Below, piece after piece: positions 1-11,073 of a stretch of DNA of 64,000 nt. Source of the DNA: Gilvimarinus sp. 2_MG-2023 (GTDB lineage: Bacteria; Pseudomonadota; Gammaproteobacteria; Pseudomonadales; Cellvibrionaceae); assembly GCF_030547685.1 (NCBI RefSeq), contig NZ_JAUOQM010000021.1, positions 86,400 through 150,399 on the forward strand. Direction: 5' to 3'. The translations under genes and the position numbers were made by a program. The stretch's first letter is position 1. Each line of letters begins with the position of its first letter. The notes under the pieces were generated by a model. That model saw only the letters and a list, made by a program, of their open reading frames with translations, ran no database searches and was not told where the DNA came from.

Positions 1-2780
<2,780 letters not shown>

Positions 2781-2993
2781 TATAACAGAAACGACTGATT
2801 GATACGTTTTACGTGATTAATCGACGGACTTGAGTGAGACATACACAGTGTCCTCAGCAATTACCGAGATTGTTCCTGACAATCTTCGGCATACACTCCA
2901 TCCGTGGAGATAACAACTTTGTTCATCGCCCTATTTGGTGTTGTGAGTACGCACTCTGCAAAGAGGTAAGACGAAAAACAACCCAAACCTGTT

Positions 2994-3112
2994 TGCTTGA
3001 CGATCATAGCGAGTTGGAACCACCTGATTCCATTCCGAACTCAGCAGTGAAACGACTCAGCGCCGATGGTAGTGTGGGGATTCCCCATGTGAGAGTAGGT
3101 CATCGTCAAGCT
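2994..3112 (+). rRNA. rrf: 5S ribosomal RNA
   Basis: This is the 5S rRNA of the same rrn operon, about 210 bases after the 23S gene. It carries the conserved core CCGAACTCAGCAGTGAAACG and CGCCGATGGTAGTGTGGGG. The terminal helix is visible: GCTTGACGAT at 2995-3004 is the exact reverse complement of ATCGTCAAGC at 3102-3111. The ends were placed from that helix and may be off by one or two bases. No tRNA was seen in the 23S-5S spacer (2781-2993). Confidence 0.97.
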
Positions 3113-3120
3113 TTAATACC

Positions 3121-3154
3121 AAAACGCCCAATCGAGCAATCGATTGGGCGTTTT
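3121..3154 (+). terminator. rrn operon terminator
   Basis: A perfect inverted repeat with 15-base arms (AAAACGCCCAATCGA / TCGATTGGGCGTTTT) and a four-base GCAA loop, ending in a short T run, starts nine bases after the 5S gene. It has the form of an intrinsic terminator for the ribosomal RNA operon. Confidence 0.93.
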
Positions 3155-3479
3155 ACTTTGTGGGGAGCGAATCGGGTCACAGCCCAGGCTGCTTTCTTTG
3201 CTGCTTCGCGCTATTTACGGCCTCTTTGCCCCTGTGCCCACCCCTTTGGCGGAGCGGATATAGCGCGTGTCCTAGCGCTCTACCTTACAGAAAGCTTCGC
3301 TGGACCCGTCTGTCCAGAAACGCTTCCCATCACTAGGTCAGTTCCCCAGCACAACATTGTCTTTTTATGAGCTAATGTTCAACAAAGTGATAAAGAAAAG
3401 GTCTGTCAATGTGGCACACGACCTACCATAATCATGTCCAGCGTCCAGCGTCCAGCAAAGAAGAGGTTAATTCGTACCA
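3155..3479. other. Intergenic region after rrn operon, no gene recognised
   Basis: No convincing gene lies here. An open frame at 2834-3370 runs through the 5S gene and terminator and is rejected. Small features visible: an inverted repeat TGGAC/GTCCA near 3300-3315 and three perfect tandem copies of the heptamer GTCCAGC at 3436-3456, just before the ykgJ-like gene. Confidence 0.6.
3436..3456 (+). repeat. Three tandem copies of GTCCAGC
   Basis: The 7-base unit GTCCAGC is repeated three times without interruption about 24 bases before the start of the cysteine-cluster protein. It is a short simple repeat of unknown role. Confidence 0.8.
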
Positions 3480-3761
3480 TTGAATATCAATACTGTCGAT
3501 CTGACTGAGCAAAAAATAACTTGTTCAACCTGCCGTGCAAATTGCTGCCGTCTGGAGGTAATGCTTATCACCGACACCGGCGTGCCAGAAAGGTATATTG
3601 AGGAGGATCAATGGGGGGGCATGACAATGGCTAGATTAGAAGATGGTTGGTGTGCGGCACTAGACCGACAAACAATGCTGTGTACAATCTATGAAAACCG
3701 CCCTTTGATCTGTCGCGAGTTTGAAATGGGTGGGTATGAGTGTTTAGCTGAGCGTGATTAA
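3480..3761 (+). CDS. YkgJ-family cysteine cluster protein
   Basis: This small protein of 93 residues has the cysteine layout of the YkgJ family, which is annotated as a putative zinc- or iron-sulfur-binding family of unknown role. Eight cysteines are visible: C15-x2-C18-x3-C22-C23 near the N-terminus and C58, C68, C78 and C88 later, with the family signature C-x-I-Y-E-N-R-P-x-x-C-R-x-F-E. The start is a TTG codon, with an AAGAGG ribosome binding site about 13 bases upstream. It is a free-standing gene; the downstream otsB is 217 bases away. Metal binding is known for the family only by inference, and the function here is unknown. Confidence 0.85.
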   Translation: MNINTVDLTEQKITCSTCRANCCRLEVMLITDTGVPERYIEEDQWGGMTMARLEDGWCAALDRQTMLCTIYENRPLICREFEMGGYECLAERD

Positions 3762-3920
3762 AAAGATTTTTATTTTGGGGATAACAGTTACTTCGTTTTA
3801 AATTGTTGTCACATAAGATCACTTGATAGCTATATTCCAACTGTTCCCTCGGCAACTAATCTTAAGATACCCATTTCCGTATTTTTCTAAATTACCCTGT
3901 CTCCAGATTCGTATCGCCCA

Positions 3921-3949
3921 TTTCATAGAGTTTCGCACCTTGATATAGT
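3921..3949 (+). promoter_or_regulatory. Candidate promoter of the trehalose genes
   Basis: TTTCAT at 3921-3926 and TATAGT at 3944-3949 are 17 bases apart, 29 bases before the otsB start. The -10 box is good and the -35 box is weak, so an alternative or stationary-phase sigma factor is possible. This is inferred from hexamer matching only. Confidence 0.35.
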
Positions 3950-3978
3950 CAGTAATCCATAGTGGTACTCAGGTAGTA

Positions 3979-4755
3979 ATGTTTATGCAAATTGACCAAA
4001 CCCAAAATATCGCTTTGTTCCTGGATTTTGATGGCACCCTAGTGGATTTTGCGCCTACCCCAGATGGTGTATTTGTCTCTGAGGAATTAACTCAGATTTT
4101 GGGTACCTTAGCTGTGCAACTTAATGGTGCTTTGGCTCTGGTGTCTGGGCGGGCGATCGAATCACTGGCAGGCTTAATCGTCTTACCCTTGACGATGGCG
4201 GGTAGTCATGGTGCCGAGTGGCGCTTCGGGGACGGGCCTGTTATGTCTCATAAACTAGATCTAACTGAGTTTGCACATATCAAAGCCAAGTTAATAGATT
4301 ACGCAACAAATGCTGGCTTAATCGTTGAAGATAAGGGGCATGCTGTTGCCTTGCATTACCGAGGTAAAGAGCATTTGCGTGAACACTTGGACAGTTTTAT
4401 TGATGATCAGCTACAGTTGACTAAACGGACAGATATACGTGTGATTAAAGGCAACTGTGTCAGGGAAATACAGCCAATCGGAGTTGATAAGGGTGTTGCC
4501 GTTGCACGTTTTATGAGCACACATCCTTTTGCCGGCCGTCAGCCGGTGTACATTGGTGACGATACAACCGATGAAGACGCTTTTGCTTGGGTGAACCAGA
4601 ATGGCGGTGTCTCTATCAAGGTTGGAGCCGGAGAAACGTGCGCTGGGGTACATTTAACAGATTCTGGCGAGGTTCTTGCTTTTTTAAAGTTACAACTCAA
4701 TAGACTGGAGGGTGTGGATGAAAAAGCGAAATCTAAAAATGGGGTTAATTGGTAA
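3979..4755 (+). CDS. otsB: Trehalose-6-phosphate phosphatase
   Basis: The enzyme removes phosphate from trehalose 6-phosphate, the second step of trehalose synthesis from UDP-glucose and glucose 6-phosphate. It is a HAD-superfamily protein of 258 residues, a usual length for OtsB. Motif I is DFDGTL at residues 16-21, with the nucleophilic aspartate first. The serine motif is in LVSGRA, and the acidic motif IV is GDDTTDEDAF near residue 193. The gene overlaps the GH15 gene that follows, so the two are probably co-transcribed and translationally coupled. Together with otsA downstream it forms a three-gene trehalose module. The order (phosphatase first, synthase last) differs from the otsBA order of E. 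coli only by the inserted GH15 gene. Confidence 0.95.
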   Translation: MFMQIDQTQNIALFLDFDGTLVDFAPTPDGVFVSEELTQILGTLAVQLNGALALVSGRAIESLAGLIVLPLTMAGSHGAEWRFGDGPVMSHKLDLTEFAHIKAKLIDYATNAGLIVEDKGHAVALHYRGKEHLREHLDSFIDDQLQLTKRTDIRVIKGNCVREIQPIGVDKGVAVARFMSTHPFAGRQPVYIGDDTTDEDAFAWVNQNGGVSIKVGAGETCAGVHLTDSGEVLAFLKLQLNRLEGVDEKAKSKNGVNW

Positions 4756-6514
4756 CTGTGTCATTGGGGCATTGGTCGATCAATATGCTGAAATTGTATG
4801 GACGTGTTTACCTCGATTTGATGGCGACCCTGTCTTTTGTTCGCTTTTAAAGACCGATGATGAGGATGCGGTACAAGGTACTTACGCCATTGATCTAGAA
4901 GACTTTAGCCATAGTGAACAGCATTACGAAAAAAATACAGCCATTCTAATAACCACTTTATATGATACCCATGGTAATGGGGTTGTGGTAACCGACTTTG
5001 TTCCGCGTTTTACTCAGTATGGCCGCATGTTTCGGCCCATGATGCTAAACCGAAAACTTGCACCTATAGGCTCTCCTAAAATTCGCATCCGGTTACGCCC
5101 CGCATACAGTGATGGCCAGTATCCCTATTCTCGCATACAGGGCAGTAACCACATTCGTTTTGTTGGCAATGATTTAGCGTTACGACTCACTACCGGCTTG
5201 TCGGTGACGGCGGTAATGGATGAAACCTGGTTTGTTCTTGACGGTGAACACTATCTTATTTTGGGTGATGACAAATCAATTAAGGAGCCTATTAAAGAAA
5301 TAAGCGAGCGTTTTTACGCTGAAACGGAGTCTTATTGGTTGGAGTGGTCGCGCTATCTAGCGATTCCCTTCGAATGGCAGGGCGCGGTTATCAGAGCGGC
5401 CATAACTTTAAAACTGAGTGCCTATGAAGATACAGGGGCTATTATTGCCGCGATGACGACCTCTTTACCAGAGGCCAAAGATACCCAACGTAACTGGGAT
5501 TATCGCTTCTGTTGGTTAAGAGATAGTTTCTTTACCGTGCATGCGTTAAATCGGCTGGGTACGACTAGAACGATGGAGCAATATTTACAATATCTTGTAA
5601 ATATAGTTGCTGAAATGGATGAAGATCACCTACAGCCGGTGTTTTGTATTAATGGCTCTAAAAGTATGCCAGAGAGAATTGCTCATGATCTTCCTGGCTA
5701 CCGAGGAATGGGGCCGGTCCGCGTGGGTAATCAGGCCGCCGAACAAATTCAACACGATGTATACGGCGCTATCGTACTTTCCGCCACGCAAATGTTTTTT
5801 GATGAGCGTATAAGACGCCCAGGCAGTGTTCAATTATTTGAGTTATTGGAAACTGTCGGAGATAAAGCCTATGCCTTTTATGATAAACCCGATGCCGGCT
5901 TGTGGGAGTTAAGAGGCTCGAAGCACGTACACACTTTTTCCAGCATGATGTGCTGGGCTGCGGCTGACCGATTGGCCAAAATAGCACGTAAATTAGAATT
6001 GCCAGAAAGAGTGGAATACTGGCAGTGTGCAAGCCATAAAATTAGCACTGCTATTGAGGCCAATGGTTTTAATAATGAGTTGAATGCCTATACAGCTACC
6101 TGGGGGGGGGACACCATGGATGCAAGCTTGTTATTAGCTTGTGAGCTGGGGTATATAGACGGTAAAGATCCACGATTTATAGGTACCATTACTGAGATTG
6201 AAAACAAATTAATTCCCGAAGGCAGTAAATATTTATTTCGCTATGTGGTTGAGGATGACTTTGGTACACCTGAAAATGCCTTTACGATTTGTTCGTTTTG
6301 GTATATCGATGCACTAGCTGCGGCAGGTCGTGAGCAAGAAGCTAGGGTTCTATTTGAAGATTTATTGTCTAAGCGTAATCACTTGGGATTAATGTCGGAG
6401 GATTTAGATCCTGAAACTGGTGAGTTGTGGGGTAACTTCCCACAAACATACTCAATGGTCGGCATTATCAATAGCGCTCGAATTCTTAGTAAGAAATGGG
6501 AGCATGAACTGTGA
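4718..6514 (+). CDS. Glycoside hydrolase family 15 protein (glucoamylase/trehalase-like)
   Basis: This is a cytoplasmic GH15 enzyme of about 598 residues with the N-terminal beta domain (GLIGNC...CLPRFDGDPVF) and the alpha/alpha barrel (NWDYRFCWLRDSFF). Two conserved acidic positions are visible, in GLWELRG near residue 397 and in ENAFTICSFWYIDAL near residue 518; they match the expected general acid and base. The family includes glucoamylases, glucodextranases and trehalases, and the substrate cannot be read from sequence. A longer frame opens with GTG at 4712, but ATG at 4718 is preferred because GGAGGG at 4707-4712 is correctly spaced for it. The gene overlaps otsB and meets otsA in a GTGA overlap. 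A run of nine G residues at 6102-6110 lies within the coding sequence. Confidence 0.9.
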   Translation: MKKRNLKMGLIGNCVIGALVDQYAEIVWTCLPRFDGDPVFCSLLKTDDEDAVQGTYAIDLEDFSHSEQHYEKNTAILITTLYDTHGNGVVVTDFVPRFTQYGRMFRPMMLNRKLAPIGSPKIRIRLRPAYSDGQYPYSRIQGSNHIRFVGNDLALRLTTGLSVTAVMDETWFVLDGEHYLILGDDKSIKEPIKEISERFYAETESYWLEWSRYLAIPFEWQGAVIRAAITLKLSAYEDTGAIIAAMTTSLPEAKDTQRNWDYRFCWLRDSFFTVHALNRLGTTRTMEQYLQYLVNIVAEMDEDHLQPVFCINGSKSMPERIAHDLPGYRGMGPVRVGNQAAEQIQHDVYGAIVLSATQMFFDERIRRPGSVQLFELLETVGDKAYAFYDKPDAGLWELRGSKHVHTFSSMMCWAAADRLAKIARKLELPERVEYWQCASHKISTAIEANGFNNELNAYTATWGGDTMDASLLLACELGYIDGKDPRFIGTITEIENKLIPEGSKYLFRYVVEDDFGTPENAFTICSFWYIDALAAAGREQEARVLFEDLLSKRNHLGLMSEDLDPETGELWGNFPQTYSMVGIINSARILSKKWEHEL

Positions 6515-7920
6515 GTCGTTTAATTGTTGTATCGAATCGAGTGGCAAAAACGGATGGGGCCAACAAAGGTTCAGAAGGTGGTTTAGCCGTAGGTGTAATG
6601 GCTGCTATGGAAAAGGCCGGAGGTGTATGGTTCGGCTGGAGCGGTAAGGTAGACAACCGCGATGAAGCTGCCAAGCACGAAGTAAAAGGCAATATTGAAT
6701 ATATTACCGTCAATATGCGGCAGTCCGAATACAACCAATATTATAAAGGTTATGCCAACAGCGTCCTCTGGCCACTGTTTCATCAGCGTCCGGAATTAAT
6801 GCAGTACAGCGATAGAGATTTGAGTGGCTATATACAGGTTAATAAGAAATTTGCCGATGAATTGTTAAAAATCATTACTCCCACCGATACCATTTGGATA
6901 CATGATTATCACTTAATTCCATTGGGTAAAATACTGCGTGAAGCTGGCGTAAGAAATCCGATAGGTTTTTTTCTACACACGCCTTTTCCATCTATTGATT
7001 TATTGCGTACAGTGCCCGGTTATAAGAATGTATTGGAGTCTTTGCTGCACTATGACTTGGTGGGCTTCCAGACTGAAGCCGACCACCTAGGCTTTTGCAT
7101 GGGTGTGGGGCAGGGGTTAGGCGGAGAAATTCTAAAGAATGATCGTTTGCGATTTGGTGACAGACACTGTACCTCGCGCGTTTATCCTATCAGTGTTGAG
7201 ACACAAGCTTTACCGGGAGTCGCTGACCACGGTGAGTCTACCCAAGAGTACCAGCGTTTATACGAAAGCTTGGGGGATCGTAAACTACTTATTGGTGTAG
7301 ACCGGCTGGATTATTCCAAGGGGTTGGTAAGGCGCTTTCAGGCCTACGATCGTTTGCTGGGGCATAATAGAGAATTTTTGCGGCAAGTGGTTTATTTACA
7401 AATATCCCCGACCTCACGCGGCGATGTACAGGCCTATGGTGACCTTGCCAAACGTATCGACCGAGAGGCGGGACATATCATTGGGACTTACGCTGATTTT
7501 GATTGGATGCCCTTGCGTTATCTAAATCGAGGATTTCGCCGTAAAACCATTCTGGCGATGTATCGTCTAGCGCATGTAGGTTTAGTGACTCCACTAAAAG
7601 ATGGGATGAACTTAGTCGCCAAAGAATACGTGGTTGCGCAAAATCCGAAAGACCCAGGAGTGTTGGTTTTGTCGGAATTGGCGGGAGCTGCCGATGAGCT
7701 AGACTCAGCCGTTATAGTTAATCCCTACGATGTGGATGGTATGGCGGGATCTCTGGCGAAGGCATTACGCATGCCATTGGATGAGCGAATAGATCGCTGG
7801 CAGCGCATGATGAGCGTATTAGAAGCTCAAGATATTCACGCCTGGCAGAAAAGTTTCTTAACAGATCTTAAACAGTTAAGTGATGGACAGGCTGTTACTG
7901 CACGGGCTATCAATACCTGA
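6511..7920 (+). CDS. otsA: Alpha,alpha-trehalose-phosphate synthase (UDP-forming)
   Basis: The enzyme joins UDP-glucose and glucose 6-phosphate to give trehalose 6-phosphate, which supports osmotic and stress tolerance. It is a GT20 protein of 469 residues, close to the E. coli length. The N-terminus SRLIVVSNRVA, the glycine-rich loop SEGGLAVGV, the substrate motif HDYHLIPLG, the nucleotide-binding IGVDRLDYSKGL and the late motif LKDGMNLVAKEYV are all present. The start codon is GTG and overlaps the stop of the GH15 gene (GTGA), so translation is probably coupled. It is the last gene of the trehalose module and converges on regA with 16 bases between them. Confidence 0.96.
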   Translation: MSRLIVVSNRVAKTDGANKGSEGGLAVGVMAAMEKAGGVWFGWSGKVDNRDEAAKHEVKGNIEYITVNMRQSEYNQYYKGYANSVLWPLFHQRPELMQYSDRDLSGYIQVNKKFADELLKIITPTDTIWIHDYHLIPLGKILREAGVRNPIGFFLHTPFPSIDLLRTVPGYKNVLESLLHYDLVGFQTEADHLGFCMGVGQGLGGEILKNDRLRFGDRHCTSRVYPISVETQALPGVADHGESTQEYQRLYESLGDRKLLIGVDRLDYSKGLVRRFQAYDRLLGHNREFLRQVVYLQISPTSRGDVQAYGDLAKRIDREAGHIIGTYADFDWMPLRYLNRGFRRKTILAMYRLAHVGLVTPLKDGMNLVAKEYVVAQNPKDPGVLVLSELAGAADELDSAVIVNPYDVDGMAGSLAKALRMPLDERIDRWQRMMSVLEAQDIHAWQKSFLTDLKQLSDGQAVTARAINT

Positions 7921-7936
7921 TAGATTGCCGCTGCTA

Positions 7937-8467
7937 CTAGTGCTTTACCGGGCGCTTGCTCAGCTTTCGTTGTAATGTACGGCGGTGCATGCCTAGAGCG
8001 CGTGCAGTAGCCGATATATTACCATCGTGTGCGGCTAGAACGCTTTGTATATGCTCCCACGCTAGGCGATCGACCGAGGGCGGTTGATCAGGAATCGTGG
8101 GAGTTTCTCTCGTGTCAGTAAATGCCGCTAAAATCTCATCGGCATCGGCCGGTTTACACAAATATTGGATCACCCCTTTTTTTACTGCTTGCACGGCAGT
8201 GGCAATACTGGAATACCCAGTTAGCATAACAATGTGCAACGATGGTTTGCGCAGTAATAATTCATCGACTAATTCTAAGCCGGATTCGGCGCCAATTTTC
8301 AAATCAATAATAGCTCGTTGATAATCATTCTGTTCGCTTAAGGTATAAGCTTCTTGGCTATTATGAGCGACATCGGTCTTAAACCCTCGTCGAATTAAGG
8401 CGCGTTGTAAAATTTCGCCGAAAGTTATGTCATCATCAATAATGAGTATGGCGTCGCAGTTGTTCAT
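7937..8467 (-). CDS. regA: RegA/PrrA/RoxR-type response regulator
   Basis: This 176-residue transcription factor is the partner of the kinase encoded just upstream. The receiver domain (about residues 5-120) has the acidic pocket D11-D13, the phosphorylated aspartate D55 in IIDLKIG, and the conserved lysine K105 in LCKPAD. A short linker with several prolines leads to a FIS-type helix-turn-helix with NISATARALGMHRRTLQRKL at 150-169, which is nearly the RegA recognition segment. RegA homologues adjust respiration, carbon and nitrogen metabolism to redox state. The gene overlaps the kinase gene by four bases (ATGA). Which targets it controls here is unknown. Confidence 0.9.
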   Translation of the reverse strand: MNNCDAILIIDDDITFGEILQRALIRRGFKTDVAHNSQEAYTLSEQNDYQRAIIDLKIGAESGLELVDELLLRKPSLHIVMLTGYSSIATAVQAVKKGVIQYLCKPADADEILAAFTDTRETPTIPDQPPSVDRLAWEHIQSVLAAHDGNISATARALGMHRRTLQRKLSKRPVKH

Positions 8468-9711
8468 ATTCCACCTAAAGGCAAAGTAATGGTAGTGAGA
8501 GTCCCGCCCTTAGGGCCGGCCTCTAGGCTAACACTGCCACCGTAACGTTGAATACTGGCATGAGTTAGAAATAGACCGATACCTAGGCCATCGGGTTTGG
8601 TTGTGGATATCGGCTGTGTTCCTAATAAGGGGCGAGTGCTGGGTGCTATGCCTTTGCCGTCATCGATAATACGCCAGAGTAGTCGTTCATTTTCTATTGC
8701 CACCTTAATCGCTATACCTTCTTCACTGGCATCGGCAGCGTTATTTAGCACATTAATAATGGCCTGCTCAATAGTTGGGTGCAAGGTCACTGAGTGGCTC
8801 GCTAGGTTTTTATCTAAATCTTGTTGGGTCGACACATCGGGTCTTAATAATTGCCAGTGATCAAGCAATTGCTGACAGTACTTTAATGCCGGTACCGCAG
8901 AGGGGTTAGTGAGTTGATCAATATCCGCGCGCTGACGTAATTTTTGTAAAATACTTGCGCACTGACTCACCTGTGTACCGAGTAAAGCAATGTCATCTTG
9001 GGTTTGTTGCGGCAATAAAGGATCGGCTGCGATTTCCCCTAATAATACTTTAATGGTTGCTAGAGGCGTACCTAACTCATGGGCGGTGCCTGCGGCTTGA
9101 GTCGCAACTGCTATTAGTTGTTCATTGCGCAAATCTTCTTCACGCAGTGAATTTAACTCGTCTTGGTGTTGTCGTACGGTAGCCGTCATACGAACAATAA
9201 AAAAGCTGATTAACAGTGCGCTGAGGGCAAAGTTAAACCACATGCCTATCATATGAATATTCATACTGGGCAAATGGTGTGAATGGTGATCTATGTGCGG
9301 GGTAAATAAAGGCAGAGGTTGGTGCCAAAATAACAAAAGACTGTAAAGTGCAATGGCCAATAGGCTGAGCGACCAAGCATAGAGCCTGGGCAGTACGCTG
9401 GCGGCAATACAAACGGGCACGAGAATATAAGACAGTAATGGGTTGCTGACTCCGCCCGTGAAATAAGCCAAAATAGCCACTGCGGCGATATCGATTAACA
9501 AATGAAGGGCCAGCTCGGCTGGTTGAATCTCGAGTGCAGGGGAGGTTCTGGGCAGCGATGCAAAGTTAACCGCGATGAGGGTGAGGGTGATTACTGCGAT
9601 CGGGATAACAGGAATTGATGAAAATAAATGAGCAATGGTGCTTGCCAAAACCAATGACAATATCAATAAAAAGCGAATAAAAACCAAATGTCGCAAATGC
9701 ACAAAGCTCAC
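8464..9711 (-). CDS. regB: RegB/PrrB/RoxS-type redox-sensing histidine kinase
   Basis: This membrane sensor kinase has 415 residues. The N-terminal 175 residues contain about six hydrophobic segments, with a GGVSNPL heptad at 86-92 matching the GGxxNPF quinone-site motif of RegB. The H-box is AGTAHELGTPLATIK with the phosphorylated histidine at 211. A cysteine at 251 lies 40 residues after it, the same spacing as the redox-active cysteine (C265) and H225 of Rhodobacter RegB. The C-terminal ATPase domain has the N-box NVLNNAADAS and the glycine boxes DDGKGI and GLGIGLFLTHA. The start codon is GTG. It is the first gene of the pair with regA. Confidence 0.9.
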   Translation of the reverse strand: MSFVHLRHLVFIRFLLILSLVLASTIAHLFSSIPVIPIAVITLTLIAVNFASLPRTSPALEIQPAELALHLLIDIAAVAILAYFTGGVSNPLLSYILVPVCIAASVLPRLYAWSLSLLAIALYSLLLFWHQPLPLFTPHIDHHSHHLPSMNIHMIGMWFNFALSALLISFFIVRMTATVRQHQDELNSLREEDLRNEQLIAVATQAAGTAHELGTPLATIKVLLGEIAADPLLPQQTQDDIALLGTQVSQCASILQKLRQRADIDQLTNPSAVPALKYCQQLLDHWQLLRPDVSTQQDLDKNLASHSVTLHPTIEQAIINVLNNAADASEEGIAIKVAIENERLLWRIIDDGKGIAPSTRPLLGTQPISTTKPDGLGIGLFLTHASIQRYGGSVSLEAGPKGGTLTTITLPLGGI

Positions 9712-9791
9712 CGTTTTAGAGAATCGTTGGCAGAATGCCCCAGTTGCGTTAAAAACTCAAAAAAACCGGGTGCGGCGAAATGTCGCAGGAC

Positions 9792-10295
9792 TTATAGGCG
9801 TAAAGTGTAAGCCATAATGATGGCGTCTTCCCGCCCTTTGGCACTGGGGTAATAATTAGGACGAATGCCTACTTCGGCAAGTCCCAGCTCTTGATATAAC
9901 ATAATCGCCTTGATGTTTGATTGGCGTACTTCCAAGTAGAGTGTATCGGCAACGCAAGTGAGCTGTTCCAGTAAATAGCTGAGCAAGAGTCGAGCGAGGC
10001 CACGTCGTTGCCACTGTGGTGCAGTAGCAATATTCAATAGCTCAGCGTCACCAGCGGCGACACTAAAGACACAATAGGCAACGACGGTTTGCTGATCACA
10101 CAAAAGTAAGCATTGTTGGCGCGAGTGGAGGCAGTCTTCGAACAACTGTCGACTCCATGGGTGAGAATGGACGGACTGTTCGATCGTTAAAACAGCGGCA
10201 ATATCGTCTGCTGCCAGTGGCCGCAGTTGCAGGTATACCCCGTTCAACGGTAGCTGGGTGTTGAGCGCGTCCGCGCCAAGTTTATTTGTACTCAC
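9792..10295 (-). CDS. rimI: Ribosomal protein S18-alanine N-acetyltransferase
   Basis: RimI acetylates the N-terminal alanine of ribosomal protein S18. The 167-residue GNAT protein has the acetyl-CoA pyrophosphate loop QWQRRGLA, the segment LEVRQSN followed by AIMLYQELGLAEVGIRPNYY, and the typical HPWSRQLFEDCL near the N-terminus. It has an extra N-terminal stretch of about 20 residues compared with E. coli RimI, so a later start cannot be excluded. It overlaps the upstream HolD-like gene by 14 bases. The holD-rimI arrangement is known in other gammaproteobacteria, which supports the identity of both genes. Confidence 0.92.
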   Translation of the reverse strand: MSTNKLGADALNTQLPLNGVYLQLRPLAADDIAAVLTIEQSVHSHPWSRQLFEDCLHSRQQCLLLCDQQTVVAYCVFSVAAGDAELLNIATAPQWQRRGLARLLLSYLLEQLTCVADTLYLEVRQSNIKAIMLYQELGLAEVGIRPNYYPSAKGREDAIIMAYTLRL

Positions 10296-11067
10296 GAGCT
10301 TGTAACGTTTGCCAAACTTGGCGTTTCAGATCGGGGGTTTGCAGTAATTCGGTGAGGCTGGGAAGTACCGCGGCACGCCGTGTCGTTTCAGTTTCGCCAT
10401 AACAGCTTACTAGCGCCTGACTAAACGTCGCTTCGGGTTTAGTTTCTGGGGTGGCTAAGTACTGTGCAGGCCGCAGACCAAAAATCCATAAATTGGCTTG
10501 CGGCGATTTAATTAATTCTTCATTGATCCAAGCTTTTAATTCTTCGCTCACATCTTCTTCGCGGTAACGGCTGGCCAGGTCATCATTAATGGGGCAGCGG
10601 ATTCGCTCGGCCTCTGCTAGTGGCTGAGAGATCTGCTGGGTTGCCCGTAAAATATTGGTTAATAATGTTTCTTTGGGGAACGCCATTCCCGGCTCGTGTT
10701 GATCGACAATCATTAAGGACGGCGAGGCGCGCCAAAGATGTAAGTGCACCGGCTTTACGCCGGCGGTCTTGGGGGTAAGTGATGCTTTTAGCGGCGCTTT
10801 TGGGGCTGCTTTGCGCTCTTGATTCCCCCCTATACCGGCCAGTACCTGACCGACTGATTCTACATTTTCTTTCGGTGTTGAGCGTGCGGGAAGAGCCTCA
10901 GTCTCAGGCCGCATCAATGCTTGGGCCGGTGTGTGGCTTGACGCCTGCACAAGTGTCTCTGGTATCGCGCAGAGTACAGGTTGCGGCGCGTGGGGTAGCC
11001 GCACACGGGGCATATAGCCATCAATGCCTAGAGCGTTTAAATACTTTTGCCGCGCGAGCTCATCCAT
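10282..11067 (-). CDS. Putative divergent DNA polymerase III psi subunit (HolD-like)
   Basis: This 261-residue protein is not recognised with certainty. Its N-terminus, LARQKYLNALGIDGYMPRV, resembles the start of pseudomonad proteins encoded before rimI. A low-complexity middle rich in alanine, proline and lysine (about residues 35-100) is followed by a globular part with LHLWRASPSLMIVDQHEPGMAF. The holD-rimI pairing of other gammaproteobacteria suggests a replication clamp-loader psi subunit. It is nearly twice as long as E. coli psi (137 residues), mainly because of the linker and a long C-terminal part. The gene overlaps rimI by 14 bases and follows leuA closely. The function rests on position more than on sequence. 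Confidence 0.5.
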   Translation of the reverse strand: MDELARQKYLNALGIDGYMPRVRLPHAPQPVLCAIPETLVQASSHTPAQALMRPETEALPARSTPKENVESVGQVLAGIGGNQERKAAPKAPLKASLTPKTAGVKPVHLHLWRASPSLMIVDQHEPGMAFPKETLLTNILRATQQISQPLAEAERIRCPINDDLASRYREEDVSEELKAWINEELIKSPQANLWIFGLRPAQYLATPETKPEATFSQALVSCYGETETTRRAAVLPSLTELLQTPDLKRQVWQTLQAREYK

Positions 11068-11073
11068 GTTCTG

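Noticed and set aside
2834-3370. Open frame of 178 residues across the 5S region
   Set aside because: It covers the 5S rRNA gene and the rrn terminator, has no family features and is a chance frame.
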